DNA from: JAWKWH01 sp963669415
GTDB taxonomy: Bacteria; Pseudomonadota; Alphaproteobacteria; Rhizobiales; Rhizobiaceae
Direction: 5' to 3'
DNA: 64,000 nt
NCBI GenBank assembly: GCA_963669415.2
Contig: CAXXPS010000003.1
Location: 1,488,001-1,552,000 of the forward strand
A program made the position numbers and the translations under genes. Position 1 is the stretch's first letter, and every line of letters begins with the position of its first letter. Below, one piece after another: positions 1 to 9,360 of the stretch. The notes under the pieces were generated by a model, which did no database searches, was not told the DNA's origin, and worked only from the letters and a program-made list of their open reading frames with translations.

Positions 1-1
1 T

Positions 2-1072
2 GAACACCGCGAAACCATTGCTTCCGCTTCCCAGGCTGCAGCAGCGGGGGGAGTGACATCGCTGGTGATGATGCCGGACACCAGTCCGGTCATTGATGAT
101 GTCGCGTTGGTTGAATTCGTTCTGCGAACAGCACGCGAGACGGCGCTCGTCAACATTTACCCTGCCGCCGCAATAACGAAGGGTTTGGCCGGAAATGAGA
201 TGACGGAATTCGGGCTCATGCGCGAAGTGGGAGCTGTAATGTTCACAGATGGCCGCAAAACCATCTCCAACTCATTGGTGATGCGGCGTGCACTGACTTA
301 CGCAAGGGATCTGGGAACCATTGTCGCACATGAGACACAGGACAGCAATCTCGCAGGTTCGGGAGTGATGAACGAAGGCCTGTTTGCCAGTTGGCTGGGT
401 CTCAGCGGCGTACCGCGCGAAGCGGAACTGATACCGCTCGAACGGGACCTTGCGCTGGCAAATCTGACCGGCGGCAACTATCACGCCGCAAAGATATCAA
501 CCGGGTTGGCCGCAAGAGCAATCGCAAGAGCCAAGGATGGAACCGGCCGCATCTCGGCCGGGGTATCGATCAATCATCTGTCCTTGAACGAGAACGACAT
601 CGGTGAATACCGAACCTTTTTCAAGCTGTCGCCGCCGCTTCGCGCGGAAGAAGACCGACTGGCAATGATCGAAGCTTTGAAAGATGGCACGATTGACATC
701 GTTGTCTCATCGCACGACCCGCAGGATGTCGACACAAAACGTCTTCCCTTCGCCGACGCGGCAGATGGCGCGATCGGACTTGAAACGCTTCTCGCTGTTG
801 CGCTTCGACTTCACCATTCCGGTGATATCCCCTTGAAACGTTTGATTGATGTTCTATCGACATCTCCGGCGAGAATTCTTGGCCTGGACAAAGGCACGCT
901 GCGGCCGGGAAACGTGGCCGACTTCATCCTGATCGATCCTGATCGTCCGTGGGTGGTCGAGGAAAGAAATATCAGGTCGCGTTCGAAGAACACCGCCTTT
1001 GAAGGCGCACGGTTGCAGGGCATGGTCTTGCAAACTGTGGTTGCCGGGCGCACAGTATTTTCTTCCGAATAG
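2..1072 (+). CDS. Dihydroorotase-like protein, 5' truncated by the window edge; probably non-catalytic
   Basis: The reading frame is open from base 2, so the N-terminus, including the usual HxH metal motif, lies outside the window; the GTG at 53 is only an internal codon. The visible part has the class I dihydroorotase fold signature (AAAAGGVTSLVMMPDTSP, MNEGLF, RDLALANLTG, LRPGNVADF). The metal and catalytic positions are degenerate: the usual SDDG reads FTDG, the YHxxHvST histidine is Lys (YHAAKIST), and the TDHAP aspartate motif reads SSHDPQ. Family knowledge: such inactive homologues (PyrC'/PyrX) support aspartate transcarbamoylase (PyrB) assembly. I infer that role here, and pyrB would be expected just upstream. 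It is followed by plsY after 8 bp. Confidence 0.75.
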   Translation, partial: EHRETIASASQAAAAGGVTSLVMMPDTSPVIDDVALVEFVLRTARETALVNIYPAAAITKGLAGNEMTEFGLMREVGAVMFTDGRKTISNSLVMRRALTYARDLGTIVAHETQDSNLAGSGVMNEGLFASWLGLSGVPREAELIPLERDLALANLTGGNYHAAKISTGLAARAIARAKDGTGRISAGVSINHLSLNENDIGEYRTFFKLSPPLRAEEDRLAMIEALKDGTIDIVVSSHDPQDVDTKRLPFADAADGAIGLETLLAVALRLHHSGDIPLKRLIDVLSTSPARILGLDKGTLRPGNVADFILIDPDRPWVVEERNIRSRSKNTAFEGARLQGMVLQTVVAGRTVFSSE

Positions 1073-1080
1073 GAGGACCC

Positions 1081-1683
1081 ATGGCCGAATTGCTCACCGT
1101 TTCCACTCTTGGCATGCTGGTGTTTGGTTATCTGTGTGGATCAATTCCCTTTGGATTGATTATCGCGCGATTGGGGGGCAAGGGTGATGTGCGCGAGATC
1201 GGATCTGGAAACATCGGCGCAACAAACGTGTTGCGTACCGGAAGCAAGGGGCTTGCCGCACTAACATTGATTGCTGATGCGGCGAAAGGAGCCGTGCCCG
1301 TTCTTGCAGGACTGGCCTGGTTTGGCCTTCCGGAAGCTGTAACCGGTGGATTCGGCGCCTTTGTCGGTCATCTGTTTCCCGTTTGGCTCGGTTTCAAGGG
1401 AGGCAAGGGAGTTGCGACCTACCTGGGGGTACTTTTTGCCCTGGCCTGGCAGGGCGCCTTGGTATTTGGAGCCATTTGGCTGGCAGTCGCAGCAATAACC
1501 CGTTTCTCCTCGCTTTCCGCGCTGATTGCGGTGGTGGCAGTGCCAATATTTTTCTTTGCGGCGGGCTATGGTTTGGTTGCCTGGCTGTTCGTAGTGCTTG
1601 GACTCATCGTGTTCGCCAAACATCGCGCCAATATCTCCCGCCTCATCGCCGGAACCGAAACACGTATTGGCGCCAAGGAATGA
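1081..1683 (+). CDS. plsY: Glycerol-3-phosphate acyltransferase PlsY
   Basis: This inner-membrane enzyme transfers an acyl group from acyl-phosphate to glycerol-3-phosphate, the first step of phospholipid synthesis. The 200-residue protein has the family length and conserved motifs: GSIPFG near residue 20, GSGNIGATNVLR at about 41-52, and GHLFPVWLGFKGGKGVAT at about 96-113. Several hydrophobic segments alternate with these loops. The ATG at 1081 follows a clear AGGAGG. The stop overlaps the dprA start (ATGA), so the two are translationally coupled in one operon with the upstream dihydroorotase-like gene. Confidence 0.95.
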   Translation: MAELLTVSTLGMLVFGYLCGSIPFGLIIARLGGKGDVREIGSGNIGATNVLRTGSKGLAALTLIADAAKGAVPVLAGLAWFGLPEAVTGGFGAFVGHLFPVWLGFKGGKGVATYLGVLFALAWQGALVFGAIWLAVAAITRFSSLSALIAVVAVPIFFFAAGYGLVAWLFVVLGLIVFAKHRANISRLIAGTETRIGAKE

Positions 1684-2819
1684 AACAGCCGGCCAAGGGC
1701 CCTCCCCGGCTTTCCGACAAACAAAGGATGCAGTGGCTGCGCTTGATCAGGACCGACAATGTCGGGCCCGCAACGTTTCGCGATCTCATAAACCGATACG
1801 GATCGGCAGAAACGGCGTTGGAGGCGCTGCCGGACCTGACTCTTCGAGGTGGTGCCGGTCGGCCGGTGAGCATTCCGGATATTGCCACAGCTGAAGATGA
1901 GATGGATGCCGTTGCGAAATTCGGTGCGATGCTGGTGGCAATTGGAGAAACTGAGTATCCAAGCGTGCTGGCGCACATGGATCAGCCTCCACCACTGGTA
2001 ACCATAAAAGGCGCACCACAAGTTTTTGACCTGCCCGCTGCCGCCGTTGTGGGATCTCGTAATGCCTCTGCCGCCGGGGCGCGAATGGCCAGTAACATTG
2101 CTGCAGAACTTGGGGCGGCGGGATATGCAGTCGTGTCTGGCCTGGCACGCGGAATCGACAAAGCCGCGCATCAGGCTGCCCTTGCGACAGGCACCATTGG
2201 TGTGCTCGCCGGTGGAATCGACAAGCCCTATCCGCCTGAGAACGAGCCGCTTTACGCTGAAATACCGGCTCGTGGAGGAGCACTGATTTCCGAAATGCCT
2301 TTCAGTTGGGAACCGCGAGCCAAGGATTTCCCGCGTCGCAACCGTTTGATCGCCGGATTGTCGCTGGGATTGGTGGTTGTCGAGGCGGCAAAGCGCTCCG
2401 GATCACTGATCAGCGCGAGGCTGGCGGGTGAAATGGGCCGCCTGGTATTTGCTGTGCCAGGTTCCCCTCTCGATCCCCGCGCCTTCGGCACCAACAAGCT
2501 CATCAAAGACGGTGCCGTCATGGTCACCGCGGCAGCTGATGTCATTGACGAGCTGGCGCCCCTGATCGGTCAAGACGTTCCGGAACGCGACCATTTTGCT
2601 GAACCGCCCGATTTTTCGCAAACGCCACCTCCGGGCGACAATGAACGTGATTTGGTCTTGGAAGCCCTTGGCCCCGTTCCGACATTTCAGGACGATATCA
2701 TCCGCCACACCGGACTACCGCCGGCACAGGTTTTCATGGTGTTGCTGGAACTGGACCTGGCCGGAAGGCTCGAACGGCATTCAGGCGGCGCTGTCTCTCT
2801 CGTCTTCAGCGATACGTGA
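1680..2819 (+). CDS. dprA: DNA-processing protein DprA
   Basis: DprA loads RecA onto incoming single-stranded DNA during transformation. I placed the start at the ATG at 1680, which overlaps the plsY stop and leaves 379 residues; a longer frame would run back through plsY. The Rossmann-like core is visible: VVGSRNAS (123-130), SGLARGID (153-160), FPRRNRLIAGL (217-227), SGSLISARLA (240-249) and GTNKLIKDGA (270-279). The last 70 or so residues form the DprA winged-helix tail. Its presence suggests capacity for DNA uptake or recombination, but no other competence genes are in this window. Confidence 0.94.
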   Translation: MKQPAKGPPRLSDKQRMQWLRLIRTDNVGPATFRDLINRYGSAETALEALPDLTLRGGAGRPVSIPDIATAEDEMDAVAKFGAMLVAIGETEYPSVLAHMDQPPPLVTIKGAPQVFDLPAAAVVGSRNASAAGARMASNIAAELGAAGYAVVSGLARGIDKAAHQAALATGTIGVLAGGIDKPYPPENEPLYAEIPARGGALISEMPFSWEPRAKDFPRRNRLIAGLSLGLVVVEAAKRSGSLISARLAGEMGRLVFAVPGSPLDPRAFGTNKLIKDGAVMVTAAADVIDELAPLIGQDVPERDHFAEPPDFSQTPPPGDNERDLVLEALGPVPTFQDDIIRHTGLPPAQVFMVLLELDLAGRLERHSGGAVSLVFSDT

Positions 2820-2984
2820 TGGCCGCTCACCCCGGATGATATCGCTTGCTTCGACGTATGCCATTTCAATGAGAAATGCGAGCATGTCGTAACGCTCTGC
2901 CTCGGCCATCGATCTCAATTGCCCAAGCATGGATTGCACGTAGTCGAGAGTCTCTGCGCGCCGCTGTTTAGCATTCTTCAGCAT
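2781..2984 (-). CDS. Small conserved-type hypothetical protein, 67 aa
   Basis: This small acidic, mostly helical protein overlaps the dprA 3' end tail-to-tail by 39 bp. It carries the stretch KQRRAETLDYVQSMLGQL followed by AYVEASDIIRGE, which resembles small rhizobial hypothetical proteins I remember; I know no function. The ATG at 2984 has GAAAGTGA just upstream. An alternative ATG at 3065 would give 94 residues, but its extra N-terminus looks non-protein-like and lacks a Shine-Dalgarno. The divergent topA promoter region lies upstream, in AT-rich DNA at about 3066-3270. Confidence 0.6.
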   Translation of the reverse strand: MLKNAKQRRAETLDYVQSMLGQLRSMAEAERYDMLAFLIEMAYVEASDIIRGERPSRIAEDERDSAA

Positions 2985-3271
2985 CAGTTCACTTTCAATG
3001 CGGATTGAATGCGGCAATGAAACAGACAGCGGACCAGCGACACCAAACCTGCTCCATTTCCCCATTTGGTAGTATATTCATAGTTTCACAATCATCTTTA
3101 AATTGCAAATTAATAAGAAAAACTTCCTATGGTTGAATCAGGTAGCAAATGCGAGAATTTCCGATTTCCCCTTGACCAGAAGAGAAAGCACCGCCATTTG
3201 ACGACCTGATTTTTGAACAAACAAACATGGTCCACGAAATCTCTGGTTTCGTGTCGAGGGAATGTTGCGGC

Positions 3272-5839
3272 ATGGACGTCGTCGTCGTTGAATCACCGGC
3301 CAAGGCCAAGACTATCAACAAGTATCTCGGGCGAGATTACAAAGTGCTGGCTTCGTTTGGTCATGTCCGCGATCTGCCGGCCAAGGACGGATCAGTTAAT
3401 CCCGATGACGATTTTGCGATGACATGGGCCGCCGACGGCCCATCATCCAAACGCCTGACGGAAATTGCGAAATCCGTTCGCGAAGCGGACGGTTTGATTT
3501 TGGCGACCGACCCTGACCGCGAAGGTGAGGCGATTTCCTGGCATGTGCTGGAGGTCCTGCGACAAAAGAAGGCACTAAAGGACAAGCCGGTTCGCCGGGT
3601 CGTATTCAACGCAATCACAAAGCAAGCCGTTTTGGACGCAATCGCCAATCCGCGTGACATTGATTCCGACCTTGTTGATGCCTATCTGGCACGCCGTGCT
3701 CTCGACTATCTTGTTGGTTTCAACCTCTCGCCGGTTCTTTGGCGCAAATTACCGGGCGCCCGGTCTGCCGGGCGGGTACAATCGGTAGCATTACGCCTCG
3801 TATGCGACCGGGAAGCGGAAATCGAGCGCTTCATCCGCGAGGATTACTGGCAGATTGCCGCCAAACTCAAGACACCGCGCGGGGATGAATTTGAGGCCAG
3901 GCTCACAGCGTTTGATGGGAAAAAACTGCAAAAGCTGGATATTTCCAGTCAGGAACAGGCCGACAACATCAAGGCGATGCTCGACGGTTCGACATTTTCG
4001 GCCATGTCTGTCGAGGCCAAACCGACAAAACGTAATCCAGCGCCGCCATTCACCACTTCGACCCTGCAGCAGGCAGCTTCATCGCGGCTGGGATATTCGG
4101 CGTCACGCACAATGCAGGTGGCTCAACGCCTCTATGAGGGCATCGAGATTGGCGGCGAGACCACTGGGCTCATCACCTACATGCGAACAGACGGCGTGCA
4201 GATGGCGCCAGAGGCGCTTGATGCTGCCCGCGGCGCGATCGGCGAGAATTTCGGCAACAATTACCTGCCGGAGAAACCTCGACATTATAGTGCGAAAGCG
4301 AAAAACGCCCAAGAGGCACACGAAGCTATCCGGCCGACCGACTTTTCGAGAACGCCAAGCGATGTCAGACAGTTTCTCGATGCCGATCAGGCGAAGCTCT
4401 ATGACATGATTTGGAAGCGGGCGATCGCAAGCCAGATGAAGGCAGCGGAAATCGAGCGAACCACTGTCGAGATCAATGCCAGCAATGGAAGTCAGAGCGC
4501 CAACCTGCGCGCCACGGGTTCCGTCGTCCGGTTTGACGGCTTTCTCGCCGCCTATACCGAACAGGCGGAAGAAAATGGGAATGAAAGCGACGAAGACAAG
4601 CGACTGCCAGAAATCCGCACCGGTGAGGCACTGGAACGCTCATCCATTTCCGCTACGCAACACACCACCGAACCCCCGCCGCGCTATTCGGAAGCTTCCC
4701 TGATCAAGAAAATGGAAGAGTTGGGTATTGGACGCCCATCGACCTACGCAGCGACACTCAAGACGCTGGAAGACCGCGAATATGTTCAAATCGATAAGCG
4801 CAAGCTTATCCCGGAAGCCAAAGGTCGATTGGTTACAACCTTCCTGGAAGGTTTCTTCCGCCGCTACATCGAATATGACTTCACTGCGGCTCTTGAAGAG
4901 AAGCTTGATCGTATTTCAGACGGCAAACTTGCCTGGAAAGAGGTTCTGCGTGATTTCTGGACAGATTTCTCCAATGCGCTGGTAGAGATCAAGGACTTGC
5001 GTGTTACCGAGGTGTTGAACACGCTGAATGAAGATCTCGCGCCATTGGTGTTTCCCGAGCGCGAAGATGGAGAAAATCCTCGTATCTGCCCTCGCTGCGG
5101 CAACGGAAACCTGTCCCTGAAACTCAGCCGCTACGGCGCTTTCATCGGGTGTTCGAACTATCCCGAGTGCGGGTTTACCCGTCAGCTTGGCGAGAGCGGT
5201 GAAGGTTCAAATGGTGGCGTCGACGGCGACAAATCGCTCGGAGCCGATCCTTATACCGGCGAAGAGATCAGGCTGAAGTCGGGCCGGTTCGGACCTTATG
5301 TCCAGCGTGGTGAAGGCAAGGAAGCCAAACGTGCCGGTCTGCCCAAAGGCTGGTCACCGGATGAAATCGATCATGAAAAGGCTTTGGCGTTGTTGTCCTT
5401 GCCGCGAGACATCGGACCTCATCCCGAAACCGGCAAGATGATATCGGCGGGCATCGGCCGCTATGGTCCGTTCGTGCTGCACGATGGCACCTATACAAAT
5501 CTCGAAAGCCCCGAAGAAGTGTTTTCAATCGGCATCAACCGCGCCGTAACAGTCATTGCGGAAAAGAAGGCCAAAGGCCCAGGCCGGGGACGCGGGGCGG
5601 CCGCTTCGCTGAAAGATCTCGGCGATCATCCCGATGGTGGCGGCAAGATCACCGTGCGCGACGGGCGATACGGACCTTATGTCAATTTCGGCAAAATCAA
5701 CGCAACACTGCCGAAGGGCAAGGAGCCGGCAAGCGTAACGCTGGAAGAAGCCCTGGAACTGATCGCTGCCAAAGCAGCCAAGGGTGGCAAAAAGAAAACC
5801 GCGCGCAAGAAAACCGTCAAGAAAGCGAAGGCTGACTGA
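3272..5839 (+). CDS. topA: DNA topoisomerase I
   Basis: Relaxes negative supercoils through a type IA single-strand break. The start at 3272 (MDVVVVESPAKAKTI) matches the usual N-terminus and has GAGGG upstream; an in-frame ATG at 3227 adds 15 unlikely residues. The Toprim motif ATDPDREGEA sits at about 78-87 and the active-site tyrosine in GLITYMRTDG is Y303. One CPRCG...CSNYPEC zinc finger lies near residue 606. It is followed by three C-terminal repeats of the GR(F/Y)GP(Y/F)V type and a Lys/Ala-rich tail that binds DNA. The TGA stop is immediately followed, in the same frame, by the rnr start. Confidence 0.96.
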   Translation: MDVVVVESPAKAKTINKYLGRDYKVLASFGHVRDLPAKDGSVNPDDDFAMTWAADGPSSKRLTEIAKSVREADGLILATDPDREGEAISWHVLEVLRQKKALKDKPVRRVVFNAITKQAVLDAIANPRDIDSDLVDAYLARRALDYLVGFNLSPVLWRKLPGARSAGRVQSVALRLVCDREAEIERFIREDYWQIAAKLKTPRGDEFEARLTAFDGKKLQKLDISSQEQADNIKAMLDGSTFSAMSVEAKPTKRNPAPPFTTSTLQQAASSRLGYSASRTMQVAQRLYEGIEIGGETTGLITYMRTDGVQMAPEALDAARGAIGENFGNNYLPEKPRHYSAKAKNAQEAHEAIRPTDFSRTPSDVRQFLDADQAKLYDMIWKRAIASQMKAAEIERTTVEINASNGSQSANLRATGSVVRFDGFLAAYTEQAEENGNESDEDKRLPEIRTGEALERSSISATQHTTEPPPRYSEASLIKKMEELGIGRPSTYAATLKTLEDREYVQIDKRKLIPEAKGRLVTTFLEGFFRRYIEYDFTAALEEKLDRISDGKLAWKEVLRDFWTDFSNALVEIKDLRVTEVLNTLNEDLAPLVFPEREDGENPRICPRCGNGNLSLKLSRYGAFIGCSNYPECGFTRQLGESGEGSNGGVDGDKSLGADPYTGEEIRLKSGRFGPYVQRGEGKEAKRAGLPKGWSPDEIDHEKALALLSLPRDIGPHPETGKMISAGIGRYGPFVLHDGTYTNLESPEEVFSIGINRAVTVIAEKKAKGPGRGRGAAASLKDLGDHPDGGGKITVRDGRYGPYVNFGKINATLPKGKEPASVTLEEALELIAAKAAKGGKKKTARKKTVKKAKAD

Positions 5840-8137
5840 TTGGCCCGCCGTAACCAATCGAGCAGGAAAGCAGCCGCAAGAAAGACGCGGCAACTTCCCT
5901 CTCGTGACGAGATACTCAAATTCGTTGCAGAAAATCCCGATCGCGCCTCCAAACGCGACATCGCCAAGGCGTTCAATGTAAAGGGCGATGCAAGGGTGAA
6001 ACTCAAACTCATGCTGCGCGAACTGCAAGATGAGGGACTGATTGAAAAACGGCGCAAACGCCTGATCCGGCCGGGCGCCCTGCCCCATGTGACTGTGCTT
6101 GATATCTTTGGGCGGGACCGGGAAGGCGGGCTGCTTGGGCGGCCATCTGAATGGCATGGCGAACCCGGTGAAGAACCGCCGGTCGTCGAGATCAGTCTGA
6201 GCCGTTCCCATAAAGGACCCGCACCGGGCGTCGGTCAGCGGGTTCTGGCAAGAACATTCCCAACAGATGACACCGCCGGTCCGGCTTATACTGCGCGGAT
6301 CATGAAAGTGCTGGAACGCCGGCGCGAGGCGGCGCTGGGTGTGCTGCGCAAAACTGACGACGGCGATTTCCGGCTCGAACCGGTCGAACGCCGCCAACCG
6401 GAAATGATTATCGGCAAAGAGCATGTCGGCAACGCCAAGACCGGTGACCTGGTCGAGGCAGAACCACAGCGCAGCCGAGGCTATGGATTGCCGAGAGCAA
6501 AAGTACTGAACGTTGTTGGGTCATTGGATTCAGAGAAATCCATCTCAATGATTGCGCTGCATGCTCACGATATTCCGCATGTCTTTCCAGCTGCCGCGTT
6601 GGAGGAAGCTGAAAAGTGCAAACCTGTTGCCGTTGCTGCTGGTGACCGCGAAGATTGGCTCGATCTGCCTCTAATCACCATTGATCCAGCGGACGCAAAA
6701 GATCATGACGACGCGGTATTTGCCCAATCGGATGAGGACGAGAAAAATCCAGGCGGAATCGTAGCATATGTGGCAATCGCCGATGTTGCCGCTTACGTCC
6801 GGCCCGGCAGCGCATTGGATGGTGAGGCGCTCAAGCGAGGAAATTCGGTCTACTTTCCGGACCGTGTCGTACCGATGCTTCCCGAACGGATATCCAACAA
6901 TCTGTGTTCGCTGCGTGAAAATGAAAACCGCCCTGCGCTGGCAGTGCGCATGGTGTTTTCCGCCGAAGGCCGCAAGCTTCGCCATTCGTTCCATCGTGTA
7001 ATGATGAAATCCGCGGCACGGCTTTCCTATCAACAGGCGCAAGCAGCGATCGATGGCGCAACGGATGACAAAACCGGGCCAATTTTCGAAACGGTCCTGA
7101 AACCGCTTTGGCAGGCGTATGAGGTGTTGCAAAGAGGCCGGCGCGCCCGCGAACCGCTGGAACTGGATCTGCCCGAGCGCAAGATATTGTTGAAGGACGA
7201 CGGTACGGTCGATCGCGTCATCGTGCCCGACCGGCTCGATGCGCACAAACTCATCGAAGAGTTCATGATCCAGGCAAATGTTGCCGCTGCCGAAACGCTG
7301 GAAGCGAAAAAGCAGACCCTCATCTATCGCATTCATGATGCACCATCCTTGGCCAAACAGGAGGCGCTGCGCGATTTCCTCAAAACCATCGGCCAATCAC
7401 TGGCGCGCGGCGCACAAATGCGGCCAGCGCAATTTAACACGATCCTGTCCCGCGTGGTTGGTGAAGATCATGAACAACTGGTCAACGAGGTCGTGCTTCG
7501 GTCTCAAAGCCAGGCGGAATATTCGACCGGAAATATCGGCCATTTCGGTCTCAATCTCAGACGTTACGCGCATTTTACTTCGCCTATCCGCCGGTATGCG
7601 GACCTGATTGTTCACAGGGCGCTGATCACCGCACTTTCGCTGGGGAAGGATGGGCTACGACCGGCAGACGAGCCTCAACTGGAAGAAATTTCCGGGCTGA
7701 TTTCGTCGAGCGAGCGACGGGCGATGGCTGCCGAGCGCGATACGGTAGACCGGCTGATCGCGGCGCATTTGGCAACCCGTATTGGTGAAGAGTTCCAGGG
7801 TCGGATTTCCGGGGTCACAAAAGCGGGTCTGTTCGTGCAGCTGCTGCAAATTGGCGCAGACGGGTTTATTCCGGTGTCAACGCTAGGTGACGACTACTAT
7901 ATCTACGACGAAACGTCTCATGCTTTGGCAGGTGAACGAACGCGCAAAGGCTATCGGCTGGGCGACATGGTGGATGTACGGCTGGCCGAGGCGGTTCCGT
8001 TAGCAGGCTCGATGCGGTTTGAAATGCTGAGTGAACCACAGCCGATGCCGGCGTCTGTTCGCTCGTTTCACAAGGGCAAAACCGGGCGCCGGAACACAAA
8101 AAATCGTGGCCGTGCAGGACCACGACGACGGAGATGA
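5840..8137 (+). CDS. rnr: Ribonuclease R
   Basis: 3'-5' processive exoribonuclease of the RNB family that degrades structured RNA. The 765-residue protein has an N-terminal helix-turn-helix/cold-shock part, the RNB catalytic motif IDPADAKDHDDAVFA at about residues 280-294, the TSPIRRYADL motif, an S1 domain at about 650-730 and a basic Arg/Lys tail. The start must be the TTG at 5840, because the in-frame codon before it is the topA TGA stop and no ATG/GTG precedes the conserved LPSRDEILKF segment. The 3' end overlaps the DUF983 gene (ATGA). Confidence 0.93.
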   Translation: MARRNQSSRKAAARKTRQLPSRDEILKFVAENPDRASKRDIAKAFNVKGDARVKLKLMLRELQDEGLIEKRRKRLIRPGALPHVTVLDIFGRDREGGLLGRPSEWHGEPGEEPPVVEISLSRSHKGPAPGVGQRVLARTFPTDDTAGPAYTARIMKVLERRREAALGVLRKTDDGDFRLEPVERRQPEMIIGKEHVGNAKTGDLVEAEPQRSRGYGLPRAKVLNVVGSLDSEKSISMIALHAHDIPHVFPAAALEEAEKCKPVAVAAGDREDWLDLPLITIDPADAKDHDDAVFAQSDEDEKNPGGIVAYVAIADVAAYVRPGSALDGEALKRGNSVYFPDRVVPMLPERISNNLCSLRENENRPALAVRMVFSAEGRKLRHSFHRVMMKSAARLSYQQAQAAIDGATDDKTGPIFETVLKPLWQAYEVLQRGRRAREPLELDLPERKILLKDDGTVDRVIVPDRLDAHKLIEEFMIQANVAAAETLEAKKQTLIYRIHDAPSLAKQEALRDFLKTIGQSLARGAQMRPAQFNTILSRVVGEDHEQLVNEVVLRSQSQAEYSTGNIGHFGLNLRRYAHFTSPIRRYADLIVHRALITALSLGKDGLRPADEPQLEEISGLISSSERRAMAAERDTVDRLIAAHLATRIGEEFQGRISGVTKAGLFVQLLQIGADGFIPVSTLGDDYYIYDETSHALAGERTRKGYRLGDMVDVRLAEAVPLAGSMRFEMLSEPQPMPASVRSFHKGKTGRRNTKNRGRAGPRRRR

Positions 8138-8574
8138 CGATGCGGGAAGAAGTTTATGGCGGCGGTGTGCCGTCGCAACGCGCCGAACGCGATCTTTGGC
8201 AGGCAATGAAGCGAGGAGCAATCAACCGCTGCCCGAGCTGCGGACATGGCCATTTGTTCTCGTCTTTCGTCAAGACGCATGACGGCTGCACCAACTGTGG
8301 CGAGGCATTTCATCATCATCGAGCCGACGATTTGCCCGCCTATCTCGTCATCCTGATCGTCGGTCATATTGTTGTAGGCGCCTTCATGGGGGTTGAGGCC
8401 ACGACGACGTTGTCGCTCTGGCAACATCTCGCAATTTGGATCCCCGTAACCGTTGTCATGTCGCTTGCCATGCTGCGCCCGATCAAGGGTGCCGTTGTGG
8501 GCTTGCAATGGGCGCTTTACATGCACGGGTTCGGCGGCCACGATGAGGTGGTTGAAACCCATCCGGAGGCCTGA
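8134..8574 (+). CDS. DUF983 family membrane protein
   Basis: A 146-residue protein with an N-terminal zinc-ribbon-like CPSCGHGHLF...CTNCGEAF followed by a short HHHRADD segment and two transmembrane helices (about residues 66-85 and 91-112). This is the DUF983 arrangement; no biochemical role is known to me. The start ATG overlaps the rnr stop, so it is coupled to RNase R. It is followed after 7 bp by the NUDIX gene. Confidence 0.85.
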   Translation: MTMREEVYGGGVPSQRAERDLWQAMKRGAINRCPSCGHGHLFSSFVKTHDGCTNCGEAFHHHRADDLPAYLVILIVGHIVVGAFMGVEATTTLSLWQHLAIWIPVTVVMSLAMLRPIKGAVVGLQWALYMHGFGGHDEVVETHPEA

Positions 8575-8581
8575 CTGTTCA

Positions 8582-9355
8582 ATGTCATCGGAAATGCCGC
8601 CCGCTCAATCCGTGCGGGGTCTGACCCGCAAACAGATAGACAGCGCTGAATCGAAGGATTTTGCCCTTGGCGATGGCCCGCTGCGGCCGCGCGATGCCGG
8701 TACTTTGATCCTGCTCGACCGGCGGGGCGGTGTTCCGCACGTACTGATTGGCAGGCGGCATCGAAATCATGCTTTCATGCCGGGCAAGTTTGTTTTTCCC
8801 GGCGGGCGGACCGATCCAAATGATGGACGGATCAAAACGGCAGATTCACTCGATTCGCGCGAGTTGCAAAAGTTGACCTCCGGCCCGGGCCGCAAGGCTT
8901 CGCCGACAAGGGCGCGTGCCATCGCCCTCAGCGCCATTCGGGAGACCTACGAAGAGGCCGGTTACCTCATCGGATCGAAAGGCAAATTCAAATCTCCGCA
9001 CAGCGACTGGCAGGGATTTGTCGACTATGGAGTGACACCGGAACTCTCCGGCTTGCGCTTCATAGCACGCGCGATCACGCCTCCCGGCAGGGTGCGCCGG
9101 TTTGATACTCGGTTTCTTGCTGCGTTCACGGATAGCGTTGCCGTTGCGCTGGACGGAGGTGGTCCCACCGATGAGCTGGAAGAACTGATTTGGTTACCGG
9201 TGCGGGACGCCATGGAAGCGGACATTCCGGTCATTACAAAAACCGTGCTTGATGAACTGGACCGCAGACTGTCTATCGACCCCGCGCTGACGCCCGGTGG
9301 CGACGTTCCGTTCTATCACATGAAGCATAATCGCTTCCGGCGCGACATTATCTAA
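8582..9355 (+). CDS. NUDIX hydrolase with interrupted Nudix box
   Basis: Predicted pyrophosphohydrolase acting on a nucleoside diphosphate linked to another moiety. From the ATG at 8582 the product is 257 residues; a longer frame starts inside the DUF983 gene and is unlikely. The FPGG...REtyEEaG core is present (FVFPGGRTD, then IRETYEEAGYLIG), but about 40 residues separate the glycine part from the REuxEExGu part, unlike the compact 23-residue box. This spacing resembles the NUDT7/NUDT19-like group that includes CoA-type hydrolases. The substrate is unknown. Confidence 0.82.
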   Translation: MSSEMPPAQSVRGLTRKQIDSAESKDFALGDGPLRPRDAGTLILLDRRGGVPHVLIGRRHRNHAFMPGKFVFPGGRTDPNDGRIKTADSLDSRELQKLTSGPGRKASPTRARAIALSAIRETYEEAGYLIGSKGKFKSPHSDWQGFVDYGVTPELSGLRFIARAITPPGRVRRFDTRFLAAFTDSVAVALDGGGPTDELEELIWLPVRDAMEADIPVITKTVLDELDRRLSIDPALTPGGDVPFYHMKHNRFRRDII

Positions 9356-9360
9356 CGGCT

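Noticed and set aside
5525..6424. A 299-codon minus-strand frame over the topA-rnr junction
   Set aside because: It is antisense to two strongly supported genes, has no recognisable protein features, and follows from their codon bias.
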